Shown: positions 8,638 through 18,694, numbered from the stretch's first letter. The stretch: 64,000 nucleotides of DNA from Pseudoduganella violacea (GCF_014191875.1 NZ_JACHXD010000005.1:275579-339578); one strand, 5' to 3'. Translations and numbers: made by a program. The notes: generated by a model from the sequence alone, not told the origin.

Positions 8638-9279
8638 TTAGCGGGGGCAGCGGCCAGGAACGGTATCCTTGGTGATGTTTGCCCCGAGCGGTCTTACATC
8701 AGGACCGGCCGCAGTATATTCATAGGTGTTGCCGCTCGCTATATCGACGATATAGTTAAGCATGCCCGGATCGACAGCCGAAGAGTTGAGCAGATTTCTC
8801 GCGACAACGGTGTCGCCTGGTCCGCCACCGGCGTGATTGCCCGAACTGGAAGGGATACCGGTTTCCACGCCCGCAATCGGAGTGTGGGAATGGATCATGG
8901 CGACAATCACTTCACCGGCATTCAGCGGACCGGAGGCGAAGTTGACGTTATGAAGCTCGCCCTTGACCAGTTCGCTGGTGCGCAGGCTGCCATTGGCCAT
9001 TTTGATGATGAATGTGCCAATTTCATGGTTCTGCGAGCCGGGCGTATGAATGATTTTGTTGGCAATGTGTATCGCCGTGTCGCGCAAAAATTCCAGTGAA
9101 AGATCTTTCGGGATAATGTCGGGCGCCAGTGATTGGTGCACCGTGCAGTAGCTGTCATGCGAAAATTGCCCGGGAGGGGGCGGCCCCATATTGGGGAAGG
9201 GGCGGAATAGCGGAAAGGGATCATAGTGTTCGTCATTACTGCCGATCACTGTAATGGGAGGCATGATTTGGTCTGACAT
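8638..9279 (-). CDS. JAMM/DUF4329-like putative peptidase or effector domain protein
   Basis: This 213-residue protein has a short Pro-rich N terminus (about 5-45). A core follows with an acidic-residue strand (HEIGTFII, about 108-115), then VAMIHSHTP and a later GPGDTVVARNLL. That order resembles JAMM metallopeptidases and DUF4329 domains (Glu, HxH, then SxxD), with an insertion between HSH and the Asp, and Gly where the Ser is expected. Such domains occur in polymorphic toxins. The start (MSDQIM) was chosen because the longer frame to 9366 adds a Cys-rich unlikely leader; ribosome site evidence is weak for both. No signal peptide. Assignment is tentative. Confidence 0.55.
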   Translation of the reverse strand: MSDQIMPPITVIGSNDEHYDPFPLFRPFPNMGPPPPGQFSHDSYCTVHQSLAPDIIPKDLSLEFLRDTAIHIANKIIHTPGSQNHEIGTFIIKMANGSLRTSELVKGELHNVNFASGPLNAGEVIVAMIHSHTPIAGVETGIPSSSGNHAGGGPGDTVVARNLLNSSAVDPGMLNYIVDIASGNTYEYTAAGPDVRPLGANITKDTVPGRCPR

Positions 9280-9456
9280 CTTGAGTCCGTAGATCGATTG
9301 AAGGAGTCTGCTGCGATAACAGAGACAGTACGGACAGGAAATGAGCGGCCGCCACTGCAAAATCATCGAGCAGTTTGAATGGCTGACGATGGCTGGCCGG
9401 GAATTGCTTATTTAATTATATTGCATTTAAGAAAATAAATGCAATGATTGCATCTG

Positions 9457-10392
9457 TCAGCGCCAAGCGCCATTGGAAGGGGCGAGCCATAACTCGGAAC
9501 GCTGCAATGGTGTCTCGGGCGAAAGGCTGGGATTGGGCAGCTCGATCACGCGGCGCTTGTGCAAGGCCAGCTTCTCCAGCAGCGGGCTTTTGTGCTGGCG
9601 GAACAAGGCGTTCAGGCTGCCGTCCTGGATCATCATCTCCAGGCCGGCCTTGACGCGTTGGCCCAGCTTGTCGCCGGCCGCGTCGCGCCGCACGAAGAAG
9701 TAGCGCGGCAGCGGGTAGTGCAGCAGCAGCGTCGGTTCCAGCGCCATTTCGGGCACGCTGGCGTGGCGCTCCTCGTATTCCCGCATCACCTCATCGGCCG
9801 AACGCGAAAAGAAGTCGAAACGGCGCGCCGTCAGCATGGCGAACAGCCCCTCGTAATAGGTGCCTTCCACCACCGGAATGCCGGCGGCCGTCAGGATATC
9901 GTTGTCGGCCCAGCCCTTGCCCTGGCCGACGCGGAATTTGCGCAAGTCCTGCAGCGTGCGTACGGCGGCGAAGCGCGGCAAGTCCTCTTTGCGCACCAGC
10001 AGCACGCGCATGCCGATCAAGCCTTTGTCGACCGGGATGCGGATGGGCTGGAACTGCTTTTCCAGATCGGGCGAGGTGGCGCGCACGAAGATGTCGATGA
10101 CGCCCTTGGGCGTGGCCAGTTCCAGCGTCACGCGGCGTGAGGACATGGCTTCGGCCGAAGGCTTCAGTTCGAAAGGACCGTAGCGCGAGACGGTGCGCGC
10201 CAGCGCCGTGCGCAATACCGCCCAGTCGTATTCGAAGAAGGAATCGATGACGGGCAGGCGGCGCGGATAAACCACGCGCAAGGGTGTTGGCGGTTGCGCC
10301 GTCAGCGCGGTGGCTGCCGGCAGCACCAGTGCGCCCATGCAGGCCAACATCGCGCGCAGCGCCGCCCTGCGGTCATCCTCTGCCAAACCCAT
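9457..10392 (-). CDS. Extracellular solute-binding protein-like (periplasmic type 2 fold)
   Basis: This 311-residue protein begins with a signal-like segment (hydrophobic about 11-30). The body resembles small amino-acid-type solute-binding proteins lacking a transporter partner: LRVVYPRRLPVIDSFFEY near the start, a strand with GLIGMRVLLVRKED at about 125-140, and PLPRYFFVRRD near 235. A GAGGTG ribosome site precedes the start. It follows the DeoR-type regulator by 42 bases on the same strand. No permease or ATPase gene is adjacent, so it may act as a sensor-type or orphan binding protein. Ligand unknown. Confidence 0.65.
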   Translation of the reverse strand: MGLAEDDRRAALRAMLACMGALVLPAATALTAQPPTPLRVVYPRRLPVIDSFFEYDWAVLRTALARTVSRYGPFELKPSAEAMSSRRVTLELATPKGVIDIFVRATSPDLEKQFQPIRIPVDKGLIGMRVLLVRKEDLPRFAAVRTLQDLRKFRVGQGKGWADNDILTAAGIPVVEGTYYEGLFAMLTARRFDFFSRSADEVMREYEERHASVPEMALEPTLLLHYPLPRYFFVRRDAAGDKLGQRVKAGLEMMIQDGSLNALFRQHKSPLLEKLALHKRRVIELPNPSLSPETPLQRSELWLAPSNGAWR

Positions 10393-10434
10393 TTCCCACC
10401 TCTTTATCGTCCCGGACGGGTGCTTGGGCTTATC

Positions 10435-11190
10435 TTACGCCAATGTGAGCTTGATTCCCATGGCGCGATAGGGGGCAATCAGGCGCTCCTCTACGCCGGC
10501 ATTGACCACGATGTCGCTCACTTGCGACAAAGGAGCGATCTGGAAGGGTGCGGCCGTGTCCAGCTTTTCCTGCGAGGCCAATACCACGGTGCGCAGCGAA
10601 GCGGCGCTGATGGCGCGCTTGACGCAGCCTTCCTCGTAGTCGCCGGTGGTGATGCCGGCCTCCGGATGCAGGCTGCACACGCCCATGAAGAAGATGTCGG
10701 CGCGGATCTGGCTGATGGCCTCCATGGTGGCGGCGCCCACTGCCACGATGGAATGCTTGAACAGGCGGCCGCCGATCATCAGCACGTCGATGCTGGGGTG
10801 TTCGGCCAGCTCCACCGCGATGGAGGGGCTGTGCGTGACCACCATGGCGCGCAAGTCGCGCGGCAGGTGGCGCGCCAGCTGAACGGCCGTGGTGCCGCCG
10901 TCGATGAAGACCACCTGGCCGGGACGCACCATGGCGGCGGCGGCGCGGCCGATGGCGGGTTTGGCGTCGGCTGAAATCTGCTGGCGCTGGGCAAAATTGC
11001 CCATGGCCGGCGAGGCGGGCAGGGCGCCGCCATGCACGCGCTCCAGCAAGCCTTCCTTGGCCAGTTCGCGCAGGTCGCGCCGTATCGTGTCCTCGGACAG
11101 GTTCAGGCGCTCGCTCAGGGTTTTGGCGACGATCTGGCCATCCTGTTTCAAGATTTGCAGCAGCAGCTCTTTACGTTGTCGGGTCAACAT
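10435..11190 (-). CDS. DeoR/GlpR-family transcriptional regulator
   Basis: This 251-residue regulator starts with a DeoR-type helix-turn-helix (about 6-58; LSERLNLSEDTIRRDLREL). A sugar-phosphate-sensing DeoR C-terminal domain follows (about 75-235), with FIDGGTTAVQLA and the GDYEEGCVKRA stretch. The family usually represses sugar or nucleoside catabolic genes and responds to a phosphorylated sugar. Its own upstream region carries a 39-bp near-palindrome, suggesting autoregulation. The only gene downstream on the strand is the solute-binding protein at 9457. The effector cannot be read from sequence. Confidence 0.88.
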   Translation of the reverse strand: MLTRQRKELLLQILKQDGQIVAKTLSERLNLSEDTIRRDLRELAKEGLLERVHGGALPASPAMGNFAQRQQISADAKPAIGRAAAAMVRPGQVVFIDGGTTAVQLARHLPRDLRAMVVTHSPSIAVELAEHPSIDVLMIGGRLFKHSIVAVGAATMEAISQIRADIFFMGVCSLHPEAGITTGDYEEGCVKRAISAASLRTVVLASQEKLDTAAPFQIAPLSQVSDIVVNAGVEERLIAPYRAMGIKLTLA

Positions 11191-11202
11191 GTTTGCACGA
11201 GT

Positions 11203-11241
11203 TTTCTTGATATTGCACGATAGTGCGTGATATTCAAGAAA
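11203..11241. promoter_or_regulatory. Long near-palindrome upstream of the DeoR gene
   Basis: TTTCTTGA (11203-11210) and TCAAGAAA (11234-11241) are perfect complements. Inside them TGCAC and GTGCG form an inner imperfect pair. It lies 13-51 bases before the DeoR start, a typical autoregulatory operator position. Confidence 0.5.
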
Positions 11242-11253
11242 TACGCAAACACT

Positions 11254-12015
11254 TTACGGAGCCGTCCGCAAGCAGTAGCCCACGCCTCGCACCGTTTCGA
11301 TTTCCACCGCATGGCCGCTCCCAGCTTGCAGCTTGTGCCGGATTTTGCTGATGTGGACATCGACGCTGCGGTCGTAGGATTCGCGCCGCCGGCCCAGCGC
11401 ATGCCGGGTCAGCTCGTCCTTGCTCAAGACCGTTCCCCCGGCCTGCAGCAACAGTTGCAGCACATTGAATTCGGCCGCCGTCAGGGGCAGGGCTTCTTCG
11501 TTCTGGTAAGCCTTGCGGAACTGCGGATACAGCACCAGCCCTCCCATCGCCAGCGCGGACGCCATGCCGCCGGCGCGCGTCTGCCGCCGCAGCACGGCGC
11601 GCAGGCGCGCCGCCAGCTCGCGCGGATCGCAGGGCTTGTCGAGGTAATCGTCGGCGCCCAATTCCAGGCCGGCGATGCGCTCGGCGCGGCCGCCTTCGGC
11701 CGTTAGCATAATCACCGGCACGTCGCGGTAGCGCCGGATCTGGCGCAGCACCGCGATTCCGTCCACCGAGGGCAGGGTGGCGCCGAGGATGATGGCGTCG
11801 TATTCCCGGGCCAGGGCGGCGCCGATGCCGTCCGCGCCGTCCATTTCCGTCGCCACCTGAAAGCCCTGCCCGCGCAGGTAGAGGGACAGCATCCGGCTGA
11901 ATTCCATGTCTTCCTCGACCAGCAGCAGCGAGGCGGGACGCTGCGGCGCCGGACTATGGTGGCCCTGGCGGCGCGTCCGCGCGGCGCTGCCGAGGTCTTT
12001 ATCTTTACAAAACAT
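11254..12015 (-). CDS. OmpR/CpxR-type response regulator with a degenerate receiver (no phosphoacceptor Asp)
   Basis: This 253-residue protein has a receiver domain (about 28-142) and a winged-helix DNA-binding domain (about 155-250) close to CpxR (HALGRRRESYDRSVDVHISKIRHKL is spread over the recognition region). The acidic pair (VEED), switch Thr (MLTAEG) and conserved Lys (DKP) are present. The phosphorylation site is not: where the family has LLLLDVMMP, this reads IILGATLP, with a GGC glycine codon. It should not be controlled by ordinary Asp phosphorylation. The start has a perfect AAGGAAGTG ribosome site; a longer frame to 12081 is unlikely. No histidine kinase is adjacent. It is divergent from a siderophore-type receptor across a Fur-box-like site. 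Confidence 0.88.
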   Translation of the reverse strand: MFCKDKDLGSAARTRRQGHHSPAPQRPASLLLVEEDMEFSRMLSLYLRGQGFQVATEMDGADGIGAALAREYDAIILGATLPSVDGIAVLRQIRRYRDVPVIMLTAEGGRAERIAGLELGADDYLDKPCDPRELAARLRAVLRRQTRAGGMASALAMGGLVLYPQFRKAYQNEEALPLTAAEFNVLQLLLQAGGTVLSKDELTRHALGRRRESYDRSVDVHISKIRHKLQAGSGHAVEIETVRGVGYCLRTAP

Positions 12016-12070
12016 TTTCACTTCCTTGACGAATTGTGAGCAGACTCGCGGAGTGCCTGCCCCTATCATC

Positions 12071-12089
12071 CTTAATGACAATGATTCTT
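12071..12089. promoter_or_regulatory. Fur-box-like site
   Basis: A 19-base stretch matches the classical Fur consensus at about 13 of 19 positions (TTAATGACAATGATT core). It lies 23-41 bases before the receptor start and is shared with the divergent regulator. Confidence 0.6.
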
Positions 12090-12111
12090 ATTTAATGTAG
12101 CTAGGGGATTT

Positions 12112-14193
12112 ATGAAACAGATGTACGCACCACCCGCCTTATCTGCCGCCTTACCCGCCGCTTTAAGCCTTTCCCTCCTGACTTTACTCATTAGCAACGC
12201 CTATGCCGCTCCCGCGCCCGAGGCCAGCGATGCCGCCATGCCGACCGTGGTGGTAACGGCCAGCGCGGTGGCGCTGAACGTGCAGGACGCTCCCGCCAGC
12301 ATCAGCGTCATCACCCGCGAAGAGATCGAACGCCAGCCCGTGTATGACCTGGGCACGCTGCTGCGCCGCATTCCGGGCGTGAGCGGCGGCCTGGCGCCGA
12401 ACGGCGAACAGTCCAAGGTCAAGCTGCGCGGCCTGCCGGAGAACTACACCCTGATCCTGATCGACGGCAAGCGCCAGGGCAATTCCGCCGACACCAATTA
12501 CCGTCCCGACCTGGGGCGCCAGGACTTGAACTGGCTGTCGCCGGAAATGATCGAGCGCATCGAAGTGGTGCGCGGCCCGATGTCTTCGCTGTATGGTTCG
12601 GACGCGATGGGCGGCGTGATCAACATCATCACGCGCAAGATTCCGCAGAAGTGGAGCGGCTCGGCCTCGGCCAACCTGACCCGTCCCCAAGATTCCGACC
12701 GGGGCGACGCCACGCAGATGATGCTGAACGTGGCCGGCCCGCTGGCCCAGGGCGTCGGTCTGCGCCTGGGCGGCAGTGTCACGCGCCAGAAGCCCGATGA
12801 AACCACCGGCGGCTTCGTGCCTGCCGGCCGCGAAGCGCCGAATGGCGTGGGCGGCAGCCGCGACGAGAATTTCAACGCCGCGTTGAACTGGACGCTGGCG
12901 CCGGGCCACCTGCTCAGCTTCGACGGTTCGTATGGCACCCAGCGCGCCACCCAGTCCGGCACGCAGACGGCGCCCAACCGTCCCCTGATCTCGTCCTGGG
13001 GCGCCACCAAGCTGGTCCGCAAGAGCGCGGGCATGGGCTATGAAGGCCGCTGGGGCAAGACCGAGGCCAAGTTCAACCTCTATCACAACCGCTACGACAA
13101 TAACGACGGCGCGGCCTCCTCGCGCGCCGGCAGCACCATCCTCGACGGCCGCGTCAACCAGCCGCTGAAACTGGCGAACATCGACCATCTGCTGACGCTG
13201 GGCGGACAATGGAAGCGCGACACCCTGTTCAACAACCAGACCATCGGCACCATCCCGATCGACTACCTGGGCCATGCGGTGGTCGGCTCCAGCCTGTCGC
13301 GCAATACCAGCGCCCTGTTTGCCGAGGACCAGGTCTTCCTGAACGACGCCTTCACGCTGACGCTCGGTGCGCGCCTCGACCACGACGCCAAGTTCGGCAA
13401 CCACACCAGCCCGCGCGCCTACGTCGTCTACCGTCCCGCCAGCGAATGGACTATCAAGGGCGGCGTGTCGCAAGGCTTCCGCGCGCCGACGCTGAAGGAA
13501 AGCACGCCCGGCGCGGCCACCCAGTCGCGCGGCGGCGGTTGCGGCAGCCTGGCGCCGCTGGGCTGGAATTCGCGCAGCGGCGGCTGCTATATGGCCGGCA
13601 ATGCCGACCTGAAGCCGGAAACCAGCACCAACGCCGAACTGGGCGTGAACTTCCAGCGCGCCGGCTGGGATCTGGGCATGACCTACTTCCATACCAACTT
13701 CAAGGACAAGATCGAATACGACGCGCTGGGCTTCTTCCACGGCTATTGGTGGACCCGCATGAAGAACATCCAGAAGGCGCGCACGCGCGGCATCGAAGCG
13801 AGCGCCAACCTGCCGCTGGCATCCTCGCTGACCTGGCGTAACAACCTGACGTATATGATGGAATCGAAGAACCTGACCACGGGCGCCACGCTGCTGGCAA
13901 CGCCCAAGCTGTCGGTCTTCTCGGCCCTGGGCTGGCAGGTCAACAAACCGCTGTATCTGGAACTGTCGGCGCAGTACACCGGCAAGCAGCTGCATGGCGG
14001 CGAATCCTTCGGCGTCACCTTCGCCAAGGCCTATACCGTCACTGACCTCACGGCCAACTACGCCATCAACCCCGCGTTGACCCTGCGCGCCGGCATCAAC
14101 AACCTGACCGAAGAAGGTCCGCGCGCCGACGGCAAGACCAACTACTACGTCCCAAGCCGCCGCTTCTTCCTCGGCCTGACCAGCCGCTTCTAA
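12112..14193 (+). CDS. TonB-dependent receptor, catecholate siderophore / CirA-FepA type
   Basis: This 693-residue outer-membrane receptor has a signal peptide (about 1-31) and a TonB-box-like PTVVVTAS. A plug follows (about 50-165) with VQDAPASISVITREEIE, RIPGVSG, LIDGKRQ and EVVRGPMSSLYGSDAMGGVINIIT. A 22-strand-type barrel ends in GLTSRF. The plug signature is that of iron-siderophore and colicin receptors (FepA, CirA, IroN). The Fur-box-like site upstream supports induction by low iron. The terminal Phe fits barrel assembly. The exact siderophore cannot be inferred. The divergent atypical response regulator may contribute to its control. Confidence 0.92.
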   Translation: MKQMYAPPALSAALPAALSLSLLTLLISNAYAAPAPEASDAAMPTVVVTASAVALNVQDAPASISVITREEIERQPVYDLGTLLRRIPGVSGGLAPNGEQSKVKLRGLPENYTLILIDGKRQGNSADTNYRPDLGRQDLNWLSPEMIERIEVVRGPMSSLYGSDAMGGVINIITRKIPQKWSGSASANLTRPQDSDRGDATQMMLNVAGPLAQGVGLRLGGSVTRQKPDETTGGFVPAGREAPNGVGGSRDENFNAALNWTLAPGHLLSFDGSYGTQRATQSGTQTAPNRPLISSWGATKLVRKSAGMGYEGRWGKTEAKFNLYHNRYDNNDGAASSRAGSTILDGRVNQPLKLANIDHLLTLGGQWKRDTLFNNQTIGTIPIDYLGHAVVGSSLSRNTSALFAEDQVFLNDAFTLTLGARLDHDAKFGNHTSPRAYVVYRPASEWTIKGGVSQGFRAPTLKESTPGAATQSRGGGCGSLAPLGWNSRSGGCYMAGNADLKPETSTNAELGVNFQRAGWDLGMTYFHTNFKDKIEYDALGFFHGYWWTRMKNIQKARTRGIEASANLPLASSLTWRNNLTYMMESKNLTTGATLLATPKLSVFSALGWQVNKPLYLELSAQYTGKQLHGGESFGVTFAKAYTVTDLTANYAINPALTLRAGINNLTEEGPRADGKTNYYVPSRRFFLGLTSRF

Positions 14194-14203
14194 GTGTTGG
14201 GAA

Positions 14204-14234
14204 CGCGCCATCGGAACATAGGTCCGATGGCGCG
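14204..14234. terminator. Hairpin between receptor and toxin genes (possible bidirectional terminator)
   Basis: A perfect 12-bp stem (14204-14215 with 14223-14234, loop 7) lies between converging genes. No long T tract flanks it on either strand, so termination strength is uncertain. Confidence 0.5.
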
Positions 14235-14237
14235 AAC

Positions 14238-14714
14238 TTATGCGGCTAAGGCATAACTGTTGTCGTTGCCGTTGGGATCGTCGTCATTGAACGGGTTGTA
14301 GACCTTCAGACCGGGGATGCGCGTAAAGGCTTCGCCCTTGTCCCGCGTCACCACCGTCAGGTCGTGCATCAGGGCCAGCGCGGCGATCTGCTTGTCGATG
14401 GTGTGCGGATCTTTCTTCTCGTTCGATAGCAGCGCGCCCCAGATGCGGGCGGCGTCGGAGTCGAAGCCGATGATGCGGTTTGCATGCTGGGCCACGAGGC
14501 CATCGAGCCAATCGGTGTAAGCATCGGCCCTGGACTTGTCCGCTTCGCTGCCGCTGCGGCGCAGTCTGGCAATGCCGGCCTGGATCTCGCCGATCACTTG
14601 GGCTGGCAGGAAGATCAGGTTGTCCTGTACACGGGCAAAGAAGCGTTGTACGCCGGGGTGGGAACGTTCACCCTTGCGGAACTCCGAGATGACGTTGGTG
14701 TCGAGCAGGTACAT
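14238..14714 (-). CDS. PIN-domain toxin (VapC/FitB type)
   Basis: This 158-residue PIN-domain RNase toxin has its catalytic acids in the usual places: LLDTNVISEF at the N terminus (Asp5), a central Glu (VIGEIQAG, about 43) and late acidic residues in ALALMHDLTVVTRDKG (about 115-130). Members cleave tRNA or rRNA when freed from antitoxin. The gene starts 6 bases after the antitoxin stop, so translation is coupled. FitB of Neisseria is a close architectural parallel, judged from the antitoxin type. Confidence 0.9.
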   Translation of the reverse strand: MYLLDTNVISEFRKGERSHPGVQRFFARVQDNLIFLPAQVIGEIQAGIARLRRSGSEADKSRADAYTDWLDGLVAQHANRIIGFDSDAARIWGALLSNEKKDPHTIDKQIAALALMHDLTVVTRDKGEAFTRIPGLKVYNPFNDDDPNGNDNSYALAA

Positions 14715-14720
14715 GGATGG

Positions 14721-14930
14721 CTAGCGGACGTCGAACAGCTCGTCGTCGCCGAAGTAGGGCATCGACGCCAGTACGTCCTTGAAAGCGCGTTTCCTGGGGG
14801 CGGATGGCAGAAGTTGACTGCGCAGGATCTCGCGGTGTTCAGCTTCGGCACTCCGGCCGTTGGCCGCAGCTTGGCGCTTCAACTCGGCAACGATCTCATC
14901 GTCGAGATCCCGGACAAGCAGTTGAGACAT
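14721..14930 (-). CDS. FitA-like ribbon-helix-helix antitoxin
   Basis: This 69-residue antitoxin has the RHH sequence LLVRDLDDEIVAELKRQAA followed by NGRSAEAEHREIL, which is characteristic of FitA-type proteins. The C-terminal part (about 42-69) would wrap the toxin. The start was set at the Met with a GGAGG site; the longer frame to 14969 would overlap the promoter. It precedes the toxin, and direct repeats lie between its -10 and start. Confidence 0.88.
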   Translation of the reverse strand: MSQLLVRDLDDEIVAELKRQAAANGRSAEAEHREILRSQLLPSAPRKRAFKDVLASMPYFGDDELFDVR

Positions 14931-14946
14931 GATTGCCTCCACTAAG

Positions 14947-14994
14947 ATGATAGCTATGATAGCAATCATTATACGTGTTCCGTGCCCAGTTCAA
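14947..14994 (-). promoter_or_regulatory. Promoter and repeat operator of the toxin-antitoxin pair
   Basis: On the minus strand TTGAAC (14989-14994) and TATAAT (14968-14973) are 15 bases apart. Just downstream, ATGATAGC occurs twice in tandem (14947-14954 and 14956-14963). This is a suitable operator for a ribbon-helix-helix antitoxin repressing its own promoter. Confidence 0.55.
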
Positions 14995-15010
14995 TCTATT
15001 ACCAAAAAGA

Positions 15011-15037
15011 AACCCCGCCGTAGCGGGGTTTTTTTTT
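15011..15037 (-). terminator. Terminator of the nucleoside ABC transporter operon
   Basis: A GC-rich stem CCCCGC/GCGGGG (15013-15018 with 15023-15028) is flanked by A-rich sequence on one side and T-rich on the other. It lies 13 bases beyond the stop of the last permease gene and could work in both directions. Confidence 0.85.
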
Positions 15038-15049
15038 GGCCGTCGCGTT

Positions 15050-16021
15050 TTAGCGCGACTTGACGAACGGGGTGCCGAGCGCTTTCGGCGCCACCGACTT
15101 GGCCATCAGGCCGGCCAGCACGATCACCGTCACCACATACGGCACCATCTGGATCAGCGAGCCGGGGATGCGGCCGATGACCGGCAGGTCCACGCCTTCG
15201 ATCTGGATCTGCACCGCGCCGAAGAAGCCGAACATCAGGCAGCCGAAGAAGGTGTACACCGGACGCCAGTTGCCGAACACCATGGCCGTCAGCGCCAGAT
15301 AGCCCGCGCCGGCCGACATATCGCGCAAGAAGAAGCCGCTCTGCACAATCGCCAGGTAGGCGCCGGAGAAGGAACACAGCACGCCCGCCAGCGCCATCGC
15401 CATATAGCGGGTGCGCGCCACGCTGACGCCGGCCGCGTCGGCCGCGTGCGGGTTCTCGCCGCAGGCGCGCAGGCGCAGGCCGAAGCGGGTGTGGTACAGC
15501 AGCCAGTGCACCAGCGGCACCAGGGCGAACGCCACGTAGACCAGCACCGAATGGCCGCCAATCAGCTTGGTATAGATCCAGCCCAGCACCGGCACGTCGG
15601 CCACGGCCGCGCTGCCCGGCAGCACCACGTCGAACAGGCGCGCTTCGCCCAGGTCCGGCGTGCGGCCGCCCTGCTGGAAGAAGTATTGTGCGACGACGAA
15701 GGTCAGGCCGCTCATGGCGATGTTCACGGCGATGCCCGCCACCAGCTGGTTGCCCTTCTGCGAAATGCTGACATAGCCTTGCAGCGTGGCCAGCGCCACC
15801 GACACGGCGATGCCGGCCAGCATGCCGTACCAAGGGTTCTGCGTGGCGAAGGCGACGGCGGCCGAGACGAAGGCCGAAGCCAGGATCTTGCCTTCCAGGC
15901 CGATGTCGATCACGCCCGAGCGTTCCGCGAACAGGCCGGCCATGGCGGCGAAAATCAGCACCGGCGCATTGCGCACGGTGGAGACAACGATACTGCCTAA
16001 ATGAAGATCTTCGAAAGTCAT
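15050..16021 (-). CDS. Nucleoside ABC transporter permease (NupQ/YufQ type)
   Basis: This 323-residue inner-membrane permease belongs to the branched-chain/ribose-type family (BPD_transp_2), with about nine hydrophobic segments. It shows the NVNIAMSGLTFVVAQYF-type region and the signature loop around LRACGENPHAADAAGVSVART (about 190-205), which contacts the ATPase. It is the last gene of a four-gene set (binding protein, ATPase, two permeases), 4 bases after the preceding permease. BMP-family systems of this layout import purine or pyrimidine nucleosides. A terminator follows. Confidence 0.9.
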   Translation of the reverse strand: MTFEDLHLGSIVVSTVRNAPVLIFAAMAGLFAERSGVIDIGLEGKILASAFVSAAVAFATQNPWYGMLAGIAVSVALATLQGYVSISQKGNQLVAGIAVNIAMSGLTFVVAQYFFQQGGRTPDLGEARLFDVVLPGSAAVADVPVLGWIYTKLIGGHSVLVYVAFALVPLVHWLLYHTRFGLRLRACGENPHAADAAGVSVARTRYMAMALAGVLCSFSGAYLAIVQSGFFLRDMSAGAGYLALTAMVFGNWRPVYTFFGCLMFGFFGAVQIQIEGVDLPVIGRIPGSLIQMVPYVVTVIVLAGLMAKSVAPKALGTPFVKSR

Positions 16022-16025
16022 GGTA

Positions 16026-17104
16026 TTAGCCCTTGCGCGCTTTCAGCAGCTTGATGATGACCGGCGCGTAGAAGTTTTCCATCGCGCCGCAGAACAGAAT
16101 GATCAGGCCCTGGATAAAGATGAAGGTCTCGGTCGGGATATTCGGTTTTTCCAGCGAGAGGTCGAAGCCGCCCTGGATCAGGGCGCCGAACAGCACGGCC
16201 GACAGGAAGATGCCGACCGGATGCTGGCGGCCCATCAGCGCGATCGCGATGCCGACGAAGCCGGCGCCGCCGACGAAGTTCAAGCTCAGGTAATGGGTCG
16301 AACCCATGATGGAGTTGACCGAGCCCAGGCCGGCCAGCGCGCCGGAAATCAGCATCACGGTGATGATCATGCCGCTGATCTTCACGCCCGCGTAGTGGGC
16401 GGCGTGCTTGTTCAGGCCCGTGGCGCGCAGCTTGTAGCCCCAGGCCGAACGCCACACCATCACGCCGTAGATGGCGAGGGCGGCGATCGCCAGCAGGAAG
16501 CTGACGTTGAGCGGAGTGTCGCCCAGCGCCGGGAACCAGGTGTTCAGGCGCGGCATTTCGGCGGCGGCGGCGAAGGCGCGGCTGGCGGTATTCTGCTCGC
16601 CCGGCGGAATCATGTATTTGACGATGATGAAGTTCATCAGCGAAGCCGCGATGAAGTTGAACATGATGGTCGTCACCACGATATGGCTGCCGCGTTTCGC
16701 CTGCAGATAGCCGGGCAGGAAGGACCACAGCGCGCCGAACAGGGCGGCGCCGAGCATGCCGAGCGGGATCAACACGATGGCCGGCATCGAGCTGTCGAAG
16801 GCCAGCATGGTCACCGTCAGACCGAGGCCGCCGAAATACATCTGGCCTTCGGCGCCGATATTGAACAGGCCCGCCTGCATCGCCAGCGACACGGCCAGGC
16901 CGGTGAAGACGAAGGTGGAGGCGTAGAACAGCGTATAGCTCAAGCCTTCCGGATTGATGACGGCGCTGTTGATCAGGATGTGCAGCGATTCCAGCGGGTC
17001 TTCGCCCAGCAGGTGGATCACCAGGGCCGCGACCAGCAAGGCCGACAGCAGATTCAGAATGGGCAGGACAAAGCCGGTTGCCCAGCGTGGCAGGTCGTTG
17101 GTGT

Positions 17105-17108
<4 letters not shown>
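16026..17108 (-). CDS. Nucleoside ABC transporter permease (NupP/YufP type)
   Basis: This 360-residue partner permease has hydrophobic segments through most of its length. Its coupling loop is near LRATGLNKHAAHYAGVKISG (about 225-245). The start overlaps the ATPase stop by 4 bases, so the two are translationally coupled. With the permease at 15050 it would form the heterodimeric membrane channel for nucleosides. The neighbouring deo, psu and pyrimidine genes support nucleoside rather than sugar transport. Confidence 0.9.
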
Positions 17109-18634
<1,526 letters not shown>

Positions 18635-18657
18635 AGGATTTTCAGGGGTTATTTACT

Positions 18658-18694
18658 GAAAAACGCGCCAGACGGGAACCCCCGCCGGCGCGTT
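18658..18694 (-). terminator. Partial terminator between binding-protein and ATPase genes
   Basis: AACGCGCC (18662-18669) pairs with GGCGCGTT (18687-18694), with an inner CGGG/CCCG pair. On the minus strand it ends in a short T run. Such an element lets the binding protein be made in excess of the membrane parts. Confidence 0.6.

Noticed and set aside
11191..11253. Second regulator gene or tRNA between the DeoR gene and the response regulator
   Set aside because: Only 63 bases, occupied by the palindrome; no cloverleaf or coding sequence is present.
14968..14969. Upstream start for the FitA-like antitoxin at 14969
   Set aside because: That start would overlap the -10 element. The Met at 14930 has a good GGAGG and gives the normal FitA length.
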